DNA of 64,000 nt from Margaritispora aquatica (lineage: Eukaryota > Ascomycota > Leotiomycetes > Helotiales > Discinellaceae), in contig VJWN01000006.1 of NCBI GenBank assembly GCA_007644065.1, positions 1,054,001 to 1,118,000 on the forward strand, given 5' to 3'. Position numbers and translations under genes: made by a program. The notes beneath the pieces are model-generated. The model was not told where the DNA came from and ran no database searches. It saw only the letters and a list, made by a program, of their open reading frames with translations. Below, one piece after another: positions 10,801 to 22,100 of the stretch; position 1 is the first letter of the stretch; each line of letters begins with the position of its first letter.

Positions 10801-13103
10801 TCTCTTCACTGTCAAGGGCGCCACCGCCGGAGCAATTCTCATGGAATGGAATGTCAATCCATCCGTCAAGGGAGGAGCTGCAATGTGGGGTTAGTCTTCT
10901 CCTCTTTTCCACTTGCCATGGAGGTCGATACTGACAATGCTTCAGACGGTTATTTCAGGGTTGGTGGAGCCGTTGGTACTAACCTCCAGCTTGGTGACTG
11001 CCCCAAACTCACCGGTGCCATCAATCCAAAGTGTATTGCTGCTTCGTTGATGCTGCATTTGACAAGTTCTGGATCGGCTTACCTAGAGAACATGTGGGCG
11101 TAGGTTGCTGACCACGATATGGATGACAATGCTGGTACCCAGATCGACATATACTCCACTAGAGGTCAGTTTCTACTTGTGTCTAATTAATGAGGTAGTC
11201 ACTTACAGAACTCACAGGTGTTTTAATTGAAAGTTTGGGTCCAACATGGTTATACGGAACCGCATCCGAAAACAGTACTCTATACCAGTATCAACTGTAC
11301 AATGCTCAAGATATTTTCATGTCCATGGTAGGTACTCCTTGCCCCACAAATCCACCTCGCTAACGGCTCTCCAGATCCAAACAGAAAGTCCATACTATCC
11401 ACCAGCTCCTAATGCCGCGCCATTCACCGATGTGGTAGGAACCTACGATTCGGATCTTGATATTTTAGGTGATTGCGATGGAATAACAGATGACGGGTGC
11501 TTCATCTCATGGGCGCTCAACATCCAACAGTCAACCAACATCCAGATCGGCGGTGCTGGACTCTACAGCTGGTTTGTCAACTACGACGAGGATTGTGTGA
11601 ACACTTCGAATTACCAGCTCCGACTCATCTCGACGAGTGGAAACACAGACTTGTATATGCTCAACCTCTACACCATTAGCTCAGTGCAGATGATCGTTCC
11701 AAAGGGAAGTAGCATGAGTACAGCGATTGCAAAAGACAATACGAATGAGAACGCCTACTTATGGCTTGCAGTTATTGCAGCATAGACGGCTCTCGTGGAC
11801 GAGTATGTAGATTCTTATTTGTTCTCCCAATTTCAAACACACATCCACCAGATCAATTACCTGAAATCTTCTAGTGATGTTGAAAACCAACTGTGCGACT
11901 GGGACGATGATCGAGCGATATGTCTTGCTGCATCAACTGCCGCATGCGACTACTCTCGCAGGTTCGGTAGTCTGGACGAACTTGCGGCCCTAACTGGCGT
12001 CGACGCCTACTGCATGGAGATTTACTCGCTTCAAGTTATCGGCGACATGCTCCCTGCTGCTATGACTAGCTATTCGAATGTCAACAGCAATTACGATAAC
12101 CTGTTCGGTTATTACGTCGAGTACATCAAAGCCCTTGTGCTTACTCAGATCAATGCGTTCATGGCTTCAGGAGCTCCAGGAAACGACTATTTTCAGTGCA
12201 TTTACAACGGTGGTGAGGGTAACGGCACTGCCCAATCGTGTCCTATCTCAGTTGACTCCCTTGAGACTTTCTATACCATCTACTATGTCCCGACGGATCT
12301 TGACGGTTTCTACGCGAAACTATCCGAGACGTATGGAATCGACCAGTCATGGGTCAAGCTCGGCGAGAGCAAAGATGAATATTCATGCCCTAGCCAACGT
12401 TGTGAGCCTTACAACCACATCCAAGAAGGTCGTCCCATGCCAGCGGACGATTATACAGTCCCCAACCCCAAGGAAATCGTCACAGCTGCGCTTCCGAACA
12501 TCACGGCGTTAGCAACTAGCATCCAGGCAACACGATGGGATGTGATACTTGGCCAATGGTCTGGTGCCAGCGATGATGTGGTACAGGTTGTTTCAACGCC
12601 GGTGTTCATGATACAGCAAGCGATTGATAGCATGGCTACCGTGAAAGATCTCGGACAAGCGCAAAAGGACACTGACAGGAAGAATCTCATCCTGGAAATC
12701 CTCTCCATTGTCTTCATCTTCATCCCGTTCATTGGTGAAACTTTGGGGCTTATCGGTGATGTCTCTGCTCAACTGATCAGAATGATCGACCTGATTGGGG
12801 CAGCTGGCAATGAAGTTTTAAGTATCGCTGACGTAGCTCAGTCTGGAGGATCGGCACGTAAGTAGTCCTAGCTATCATCTTATGTCAACATTCGCATGAA
12901 TTACCGCTAACTTTTGGTTTGTTGCAGCAATGGCTATCCTTGGGGTTTTGCTTGGAGTCACTGACTTCAGGAACCCTACGGGCTTCGCCAAAATGGCGTC
13001 AGCTCGCCGTGGTATGTCTGCAGATGATGTGGGAGCGATTGGCACACTCTTCAAGGCGAACAGTGATAAGTTTGATACAATTGGAAAGTCATGCAAGATC
13101 TGA
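7813..13103 (+). pseudogene. Decayed GH55 exo-beta-1,3-glucanase-type gene with long C-terminal extension
   Basis: Remnants of a very large secreted protein. A signal-peptide-like start (MTSRYSLTWILLICVSCLFC) is at 7813. It is followed by a frame-broken N-terminal segment (8041-8335), an intron (8336-8446), and a first beta-helix module (8880-10130) with DYG/GDGSTDNTEVINKAI, VYFPAG, ENGSGGFMSDLYFYGG and LLWDWGWTFKSV. A second module (10370-11730) has GVHDDTNALNMAF, YIPAGTYLVTD and GAGLYSWFVNYDEDC. This two-module (pectate-lyase-3-like) pattern is GH55. The C-terminal extension (11790-13103) ends in a hydrophobic helical region (ILEILSIVFIFIPFIGE) and, after an intact-looking intron, KMASARRGMSADDVGAIG. 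Stops interrupt the expected frame at 10231 (TAA), 11101 (TAG), 11783 (TAG) and probably 9433 (TGA). Frames shift near 8100 and 8230. Many introns still look functional, so decay seems recent. Confidence 0.85.
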
Positions 13104-13658
13104 TTAGCTGTATCGCTGAGATAGGACGTTTTTGTCTTCCGTGTAAGTACTTTAGATTTGGGTTGTTTGGACAGCATAAACGGACTGGAAATATAAAATC
13201 TTGGTGCTTCCACACAAATAGAATCAAAGGCTGCTTGCTTAACAGATGAAATTGCAATGAGACATGAACTTTCAATTTACTCAAGACCTCATCTGCTGTC
13301 AAGAATTAAAACCTAAGACACAACGATCTCCAGCATGACATATTGTGGCACAGCCCTCACAGAATATTGTCTTGCAAATTATGGCAATGATTTTACCGAC
13401 TTCTACCTAATAGTAACTCCCTTACAAGCTTGCTCTAGCTGTTAGATCCACAAAAGCCCTACATCTCTTTGCAAAAGAACACGGAGCAGCCGCAAGCGTC
13501 TAGAGAACAAACACAGCAGTCACAGAAGAATCAGAGGAAAGCACAATTATAGCAACTAGGCACTTGCCAGACCGTGATACGAGCCCAAATTTACAGAATA
13601 GAAATACAGCAGCATAAAGGCAGTTACATTAAAAACATATAATCATTATAATCTACGT
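13104..13658. other. Intergenic, convergent 3' ends
   Basis: Spacer between the end of the GH55 pseudogene and the stop codon of GPI2 on the other strand. No coding frame or repeat stands out. Confidence 0.6.
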
Positions 13659-15168
13659 CTAGTAATCATCCCAGTGCCTTCTAATAATCGGCCTGGCCGG
13701 ATCCCAAGGCCCATGAATCTCATTCTTGTACTTCTGTAGTACAATAAGCCACCAGCTACACCCGCCCATTGCAAGCGTTGCAATGAGCACTCCGACTAAC
13801 ATGCCTGTCAAGCCAGCCTTCCATGGAAAGTCGAGAATACCTTCTCCATCACCGCCCCGACCGATTGTTAGCCCGACCCCACCACCCGCACCAAGCACGA
13901 GAAGTGTGGTGAGAGTGACATGTCCTCTCCAAGTGCGTTGCTTGGCATAGCGTCTAAACACTGGGAATAGGCCAAATACTTCAATGCTGAAGAGGGTCAG
14001 AGAAAATACTTGACCTGTGCTTGGAAGACGAGAGGCTAGCACCGTGGACGCCATCAGCGCCGCGTTAGTACTGAGACTGGCAGGCATATTCTTAGTGCCT
14101 GCCCTTAGAGATGATGATGGTGCAGGTGAGCCATAGTCGAAGAAGAAGATATTGATCGTGAAGAGCAAGAAGGACATAGCCCAGATGGAGTCTTCGGAAG
14201 TGGATTTTGTCAAGGACTTGAGGATTGGGGATAGCCCAAGCAGCGTGAAATAAATCAAAAGAGCTGACTTAGCAGTCGATAGACGTAAAGAAGTTCGAGG
14301 AGAGTATGCTGTAGTGCCTGGTGGGGGATGGTTAGGCAAGCGTGGGGTAGGAACCTGTGAGGCTGAAGCTACCGAGAGCAGGGAGGATACTGAGGCAGAA
14401 TGCGAGTGATTATGCCGTGCAGTGAGACCATTGGGGTTGTTGAGGTTTGACACCGAGCTGGAGGCCGAGCCATCCTGCGGAGAGGATGTAAATATTGGTG
14501 GAGAAGGAGGCATGATTGCTTCTTGTCCTAACCAGTAATCCCACACAAGCCATCCCAACACCGTGCCAACTGATCCCCATCCTACCACTGCTCCTGGCGA
14601 TATGCAATCGATATAAATGCCTACGAAGCAAGAAATGAAGATCGCCACCGAGCATACGTGTTGGACAATGACAGTTGAATCCGCAACCAAAGGCCAGAAA
14701 TCATATGGCTGAAGACGCGGATTTCGCTGAAGCTCAACTAGAAAAGTCCCTTGATCCGTATAATTGTCCGGGTCTACAGTTCGTTAGCAAAGCTCCTCTA
14801 ACGCATGACGCGTATCTCTTACACGATTGCTTCACCCAAAGCAGCTTTTTCCATGTCGCTTTGCGCCTCCGACTCCCAGCTCTGCTGCTTCCGTTTTTAT
14901 GTTTCCTCGCCATACGCGCCGAGTCTGTACCACTGCCATTGCCATTGCCATTGTTCATGCGCAAATCCTTCAGGTGGGTAACCGCTAGAGACTGCTTGCG
15001 TGGCGGCGATCCCTGATAGATGGCATCTTCTGGTGTGAGGAGCGAGCGATCACTCGCAAACGGCCGCGGATTGTAGGGAGGAAGAGTTGAACTCCTGAGC
15101 AGAGGAGGGAGAGGAGGTGGAGGTGCCTTGATCGTTTCGGTCTTGGTAGGTGCCGGATTGGGCACCAT
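13659..15168 (-). CDS. GPI2: GPI2 (PIG-C), subunit of GPI-N-acetylglucosaminyltransferase
   Basis: Two exons, 15168-14823 and 14773-13659, with a 49-nt intron (GTAAGA donor, CTGTAG acceptor) that restores WVKQSYPDNYTDQ; total 486 aa. The first exon encodes a proline/serine-rich N-terminus. The second carries the PIG-C core: several TM helices, SPILKSLTKSTSEDSIWAMS, NIFFFDYGSP, SLSTNAALMASTVLASRLPS, SIEVFGLFPVFRR, and the terminal WWLIVLQKYKNEIHGPWDPA. Gpi2 is part of the ER-membrane complex that transfers GlcNAc to phosphatidylinositol, the first step of GPI anchor synthesis. A low-complexity insert (Ser/Pro-rich, about 60 residues) separates the first helices from the core, as is common in filamentous fungi. 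Identification is secure. Confidence 0.95.
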
Positions 15169-18100
15169 TGTGTTGCATTTGCTTAAGAATGAAGATGGCT
15201 GTGATCTTCGTCAGCCTCGGGGAAAGGCTGAAAGCTCTGAAGCGAGATGTAACGAGATGCTCAGTTCAAAATAGGGGCGGGAGAAAATTGTCAACAGATA
15301 ATCAATTCGGATTACGGATTATGTATCTACTCATTTGATAGGTCTCTATAGTTAATGATTTTAAACCACTGTGATTCTGTTGAAATTTTAATTTTTGTGG
15401 CTATCTACAACCAGTCAGTGTAGATAATTCGTGATCTAGATCCGACCTAGCAAACAAATTTCGAAGTGTATAGTATATAGCAAAGCAAGTTTGAAAGTTT
15501 CCATTAAAATCTTCGCTTATCCTTTGCAGCACTGAGTATGTAGGAGTATATTTAGATACTTTATCCCCCATAAATCAAACTGTTTATTGTTAGTTTTCCC
15601 CGGAGGATATGGAATCCGTGGGATCCATGAAAGCTCTAATATATTGCTTTGCCCCATTTCTATCAGGCATCCAGTGCTTCTTTCTAGTCTTCGTATTCCG
15701 GAATGAACACAGATTCTAATATGCCTCAAAATGACCTGTTCGGAAGCCCTCCCGCCAGACGCTCGGGCCGATGTCGAAGTAAGCAAAGTTGAGTCTGAGA
15801 TGGAGCAACTATGAAGTGCATCAAGCTGCTAGATCAATTCGATCTCCTGCGCAGACTTTGGTAACAGGATCGTAATTATGCGCCAACTTGAAGTCTTTCG
15901 TCATCTAAAAATGCCAAACACTTCGGCAATCTCATCGGCGTCGTATCGAAGCTTCCAAAAGATTTCCACTTCCTCACGTGTCCAGTTTCAATGCCCTAGT
16001 TATTATCCGAAACCATGCAACAGATCCATCCCCAGGGGCGATCTCCCTTTTGTCCCTCGTATGAAGTGGGTTTCAAGCTCCAAAGAAAATCAAAAGCGAA
16101 GAAAAGGTTTTCAAGGTTGTGAAAGATGCATAAGAACCTGGGAATGTTCAGAAACCTACCCCATTGCCACTGGCTAAACTTGCCGACGGTGGATATGAAA
16201 GTCAAAACTGAAAATCAAACCATTGACAACCCACACAGTGGAGAGAGAAAGAAAGAGAGAGAGTTTGAAGGGTGCCTGAAAGATGTGGATATGACTGCGT
16301 GATCAGTTTAGAAGAGGAAGGTGGAGTAGACATCAAATTGGAGAAGAGAATAAGCTATAAGCTTTTCTCACCGAGGCACAATACGAAGTGATAATAAGCA
16401 TCGTGTGCGTTTAATCTGATGTCTTAGATACAAGCATTCAAGAGCAGACGCTAAGTCGAATTACCAAATTATTGCACCCAAGCCATGATCATGACAGACA
16501 GTGGCAGAAATGCCGAAGACAAAAAGAACATGCAATGGTTTTGTAGCTTCATCGGCGAAACAACTTTGTGTCGCCGTCCTCGTCCTCTTTGTTTTGATGT
16601 GCTCGCCCAAACAGTTCTCAAAGAACGAACGTTGCTCGTTTGACTTGGCGATGTCTTTGCCGAGTTCCCAGGAGCATCACTCGTCCACTTATACTTTTCA
16701 TCTTGCTCGGGATTTGAACGTGCATCGAAAGATTGAGAAAAGCTGACAAGCATGTTCGCATGGCGGGGATTAGATAAGCTAGGTAACGCTGGGTGCTTTG
16801 TGAAATTATGATGTTCCTGGATAAATAAGGCTGTGCCTCTCTGAATGCAAGGCACTAACCCTGCTCACCAATGCTTGGTGCTGACACGATCCTTGAAGAA
16901 TGGAAGTCTAAGCAAATACCATCTATTTATTGAAATAGTTGTAATGTTTGAGCATGACTTGCGTCGGTATCTTTTGCTCGAGTATTCCAAGAGGTCATGT
17001 CATCTGATATATTCTCTTCTTTCAAGCTTCCGCTAGACTGACACTAAATGATAATTGACGGCATGGCATGATGCAATTCGAGGAAGAAATGGGAGAATGA
17101 GATGGAGGCGTTGCCAAGAACTCATCGCGGTTGCTGAGGACTTTCCTGTCCCACTCAAGCCAGTCGAATTCGCCTGGACTCAATAAGCACTTCAGCCACA
17201 CGCACATTGAGCCAGTGAAGGATATTCAGCCCAGATAATAAGCAAGAATTGTGTTGGGATCGAAAGGAGTGAGAAGTGTTGACTTGGGTAGAGGAGTAAA
17301 ATACATAAATATGCAATATGTCTGAGTCTTGATCCTCCCTGAGGTCTGAGGAACCTCATCGTGACTGATACATGTATACAGGTAATTCACATTTTTATTG
17401 GCAATAGACAGAGTTTGACTTTCGGCTGGTTCTTCCACTCATGTGTGAGTCGAGAGTCAAGAGTCGAGAGTCCAGAGCCCATAGTGTGGACCGGCAAACA
17501 TCCACTCACTAGCTTCAAAAGCGAGGATCACTCGCTAAGCCTCATCGAGAAGTTTATTGACGGTTAATCAGTCACTAATCATGGGGAGCAGGGCAGAAAG
17601 CTATTCTTGTGTCTGTCGTTCCCTTAATTGCTGGTGAGATACCCATCTTCTTGCATCTTGTTGCATCTGTGCCAGCCATGGCTGGTTAGCTGAACGATAA
17701 TAAACCCTGTGAACAAGCATCTAGATCCAGGTCCTATCCAGTGCTTGACCATGCAAATGTCAGCCAAGACATATCTGCATCCAGGCTTGACAGGACTTGG
17801 AATTGCTCTGGCTGTCTCTCACTTCTGAGTCCCTCGTCCCTCGTCCTCTCAAAGCTGCAAGCTGCAAGCAGCCGCAAAGTAATCCGAGGAAAACGTGCAC
17901 CAATTTATTCCACCAAATGCCTAATTCAGTCCTACCCCAGCCTTTCTTTGCCTGTCCACATCCCGCCTGGCTTTGGCGAAACTTTGGTCAGGTCTGCTTT
18001 AAGAGGATCATTGCTCCTCTTTTGCTTTGACGATCACTGACATTCGATACATGCCTCAAGCTTTCAAACCTCGGACTGACACCATTTATTTCATTCCACG

Positions 18101-18270
18101 AAACACCATCCGAATCAGTGAGCTGCGTTTACTCCACCCTGATTTTATACAAAACTGTCGATAGTCCTCCTCGATTGCGGATAAGACCATTCGCAGAAGG
18201 AGAGACGAGCCGAAAGTATTAACACTGGCACTGCATCTCCGGAAAATCCACCCATACAACATAACCCATC
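15169..18270. other. Intergenic, about 3.1 kb without a convincing gene
   Basis: Several 60-130 codon frames occur (for example 16469-16855 minus and 15878-16177 plus), but none has family motifs, splice logic or coding composition. A purine-rich GAGA run is at about 16241-16263, and near-repeats of GAGTCGAGAGTC lie around 17447-17475. The 3' end probably contains the promoter and leader of the gene at 18271. Confidence 0.5.
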
Positions 18271-19149
18271 ATGAAGCCTACATCTTCACTCTCCCTACTC
18301 CTCTTCATCCGCCTGGTATCTGCTTCACCAATTCCTATCATCTTGCCGGATTGCAAAACCTCAGCATGCACCGCCTTTGTCTCGAACCCCAACACCCCTC
18401 CAACAAAGCTATCTGAACCGCATTTCCCCTCGCACCACATCACCTCGAGCCCGACAAACGGCGAGGTATTCGACAACACACCCATCACACCGTCATCAAA
18501 AATCCCTGCACACAAAGCACTTGCAGCTGCGTTTCCTCTATCATCCGCCTTTCTCAAATCGCTCGCCAATCCAGCATCCAAAGCAGTGCAACAAGGTCCA
18601 GTTTTGGAACAGGATGCAACGACGGCGGATCTGCCCGCGAAGCCAACAAGTGCACTCCCTGAATTGAGAAAAGAGGATGCGAGATTATACTGGGCATCGA
18701 GAGGGGGTGCTTCCAGCGAGGATGCTGCTATTGAGGTTGACGGACCGAGGCAGACAACCCATATTTGCGGATACACAAGATACCTACAAGTCCACCGCAC
18801 GAAGACATCAAAGAACTACGGCGATTTCATGGTCGTAGGCATTGTGTTGCTTTTCCTGGCTGTAGTTGTCGCTCTGGAAGCTATCGAGAAGGTCAACGGA
18901 GTGTAAGTTAGCAGCATCACTTTTCGTTGGATTGGATGCTAATTGGACCGCAGAAGAAACCTTTTCATCTCTAACGATTCATCCCGGAGAGGCGCAATCT
19001 ACCTCGAAGACGACGAGACAGTATTGATCATTAAGAAGTCATCTTCCCTACATCAAGCCCCTCCACAGTACAGCAAATTCACAGTCACCGAGTCTACAGC
19101 TGCTGGAAATGTCCACTACGACTTTGACACTTACGACGAGAAAGCATGA
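18271..19149 (+). CDS. Secretory-pathway single-pass membrane protein, unknown
   Basis: Two exons, 18271-18902 and 18954-19149, joined by a 51-nt intron (GTAAGT donor, CGCAG acceptor); 275 aa. An N-terminal signal peptide (MKPTSSLSLLLFIRLVSASP) is followed by a Pro/Ser/Thr-rich region of about 110 residues. Then come DARLYWASRGG, a conserved-looking HICGYTRYLQVHRTKTSKNY, and one TM helix (FMVVGIVLLFLAVVVALEAI, about residues 188-207). A cytosolic tail rich in acidic residues follows (AIYLEDDETVLII, ending YDFDTYDEKA). The domain order suggests a type I membrane protein. I do not recognise the family. The intron is phase 2 and the frame is clean through both exons, so the model is well supported even though the function is not. 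Confidence 0.75.
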
Positions 19150-22100
19150 GGAGTTTGGGAAGCAGAGACAACATGGTTGACATTCATTTCGGCGCACGAT
19201 GGGCAAAACTTAAGCCCACAGGGTTTACATGAGGATTTTGGGAATGGGGATGAATTACTGCATGGTCACGATACCACATTGGCGTTTGGGAAAGCGTTGA
19301 ATTAATGGCTTTTTTTCTTGCGAGATGCGTTTACGAGGGCGTATCACACATTTCATGGTCTCCTGAATGATCACACGAGATGTCGGAGGCAGGCGGAGAG
19401 GGTAGCGGGAAGAGAAGCAAACAGAGTCAGCCTGCGCAGTTGCGATACCACAAATTAAGCAGTGGTATAGAAATTAAGAAATAAACAAATACTTACAACT
19501 ATCACATATGCCAGTTCTTGTTCCACGTGCTCGCAATTCACCATCCAAATCACCAGGTTCCAGATTACAAAGAGTCTTGGTAGTCTTATTTCCGCCACTT
19601 CTCCGCAGTAGCTGCGGAAAGACCCATTGTGTCCGAAACTTTACTTTCTTGTGTTTTTGCCTTCCTTTTGTTTCTCGCGGGTCGTGAGAGAGGGAGAGAG
19701 AGAGAGCGGGAGCGAGTGCAAAAAATATCCAAGTGAGATACCGTAGATGTCTTAGACATGGGAGACCTTGGCTTCCTCGGAGATCAACGCCCAGCCTCTG
19801 CAGGCAGATTGTACAAGCGATTTGGGTTGCGAAGAGGTTGGCGGGTAAGTTATCTTATCTAGATCATCTTGCTATCTTTCTATCTGTTTGTCTGTTTGGC
19901 TTTCTTTGTTTTCTTCCATTCATTCATCCATGCGTGCTGAGCATGTCATTGACATGCTGCTAGCTAAGGAGTGCTAGGGAGTGTAAACTAATAAGGCATA
20001 TCCTTCTTTGATTGGTACCTATCTCATCGTCTCATGGCTTGTCTTGTCTGACTTATTTCTTGATTGTGGTGGTCTCTTCTGCTGCTGCCACTGCTGCTGC
20101 TTCTTCGTGATTTTAAGACATTTTGAGTTTATCCCATGCGGGTGCTTGGATCTAGATTCGTGGTATGAATTACTTCTCGCTGCTGCTAGAAATAATGGGG
20201 ATTGGCGTTTTGAGACAGTACGCAGAGTCGTACGTCATTTGCAGGTGTTCGTTGGGGTTATTCCGTCGCTGTCTTGCTGTATTGCGAGTCAACGTAAGAT
20301 TTTACAGTCTGAGGAAGCATGTGCTTTTTGTCTTCGGCGATGAGATGAATGAGTGAGTCAGTAAGTCAGTGAGTGGGAGTTGCCGTGATGGGCGGCTAAG
20401 ACCATCGACATAGATTTGGAATCGACAATCTGAGTCGAGTAGAGTGGAGGGGAGTGGTGGGGAAGAGATTGTGAATTTGTGGCTGGATGCATCCTAGTGT
20501 TGGCGTTGATGCTTTGGCCATGTCTTCATTGATGGTAACGAAGTGAAGAAGCAAATATGATACCGATTACCTTAGGTTGTGGGGCAGAAAGCTTCAGCAC
20601 TAGACGGGTTGAAGCCACGCGGGAGGGAAGTCTACGATCTCGACAGAGGGTGTGGAGTATATGAATGCTTAAGTGGTAGGGATCGAATGATAATGGAGAG
20701 ATGGAGCTCAGAGAGATCGCCAAGAGATCTCCTATAAATGCAAGAGTATAAAGTGACTAAGCGGTTGCTTGATCTAAATAGTGACTCTACTACTAAACGT
20801 GAGTTCCTAACTTTTACATTTTCCAATCTCAGGGATGGCCATGGGAGACTCATATAAAGTTGCAATATGTGCTATATAAGAAAGAAGAATAATCAACTCT
20901 ATATTTTAACAATCGTCACCTCTGAAGCAAGCAGGGGAGAAGATGTGCGCAAACTCAGGACTACGAAACACACAGGAATAACCTCGTTCCATAGCTGTGC
21001 CAATTATGTGCGGAATTGTATTTCTCGTGTGGTTCTAAAAGACTCAACGTTCTGCATTTCAGGATGCGGACCCACTTGGGCTTTGGTGATGCGAAGCTAT
21101 TGTCAACTTGTTCTTTACACTGTCGAGTTAGTTGACAGCCGAATAAATTATACATCGGATGATTATGATCAAAAGCTCTACTCTATTGAAGGCGCAATCG
21201 CCTGATATCCTGATAGAAGTTCTCAGATAAAGGTGAGAAATCCAACTGATTATCCTTCGGCTCGCGAAATATGTCCTGTTGGCGTGAGAGTGTTGAATTT
21301 GGTAATTTTATTACTTTATAGACTCTAGAAACGTTGTTTATAGCTTTAAGAAAGCAAGTTCACTGAAAAAGTGGAGATCTGGAGTGATATGGGCATTCAG
21401 GTCTGTGATATACTTTCATCATGTCGAGCATGAGGGGCAAAGCTGGAATTTTCAAAACCATAAGAACGTAACGTCTGTGGTAGCGCCAGCTATGGAAGAT
21501 GGTGTTCGAAGCAGCGATGATTCTTTGGAAGCCAGAGTTCGACCAGTTGCAGTTGTGGTTGCTGATTGAAATTCTAAGGGAAGATACAACAAGTCAATCC
21601 ATATTCCAGACATCCCTTGGGCTTGATGGTTCGTGAAAACGCAACATGGACACCCAAGCTGGGGCAGTGGCAGAAGAAAAAGAACTTGGTGGTTATAATG
21701 CTGACAGCAAACAGGTTGAGTTCGGAAGTTCTCAAAATGTAAGAAGAAGTGATACGTATTGACAAGAAAAGGTGGAACCTATTCGGAACAGCAAGATCAA
21801 TTCGGTGGTTTTCACGTAAGATTACGCCGATGATGTTTGCTTTACCCTGATAGTGGAGTCTCTTAATCATTGATGCTTCAGCAGTCGATTCCGCTATCTA
21901 TGATAAGTCTTATTTAGGTGAATGTTGAATTGCTTCTGATCCTCAAAGTCGTAAATATGGGTGTGCTCTGGTCATTTTATACACACCGAAATTGCTGCAA
22001 CCGATTGGTCGGTGCCACTTCCAATCTACTGTACAGAGTATTTCATGCAGCTTCAATAAAGTTATACAAAGCTTTTTAATTTTCAGTTTGTACTGAATAT

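Noticed and set aside
16700..16725. TTCAAATCCC (minus strand), resembling a tRNA T-loop
   Set aside because: No flanking T-stem pairing and no A box; not a tRNA.
16469..16855. 128-codon minus-strand frame
   Set aside because: No domain, no conserved block and no splice signals; treated as chance.
20008..20343. 111-codon frame with a Cys-rich hydrophobic start
   Set aside because: The CCCHCCC run derives from a CTGCTGC simple repeat, not from a protein motif.
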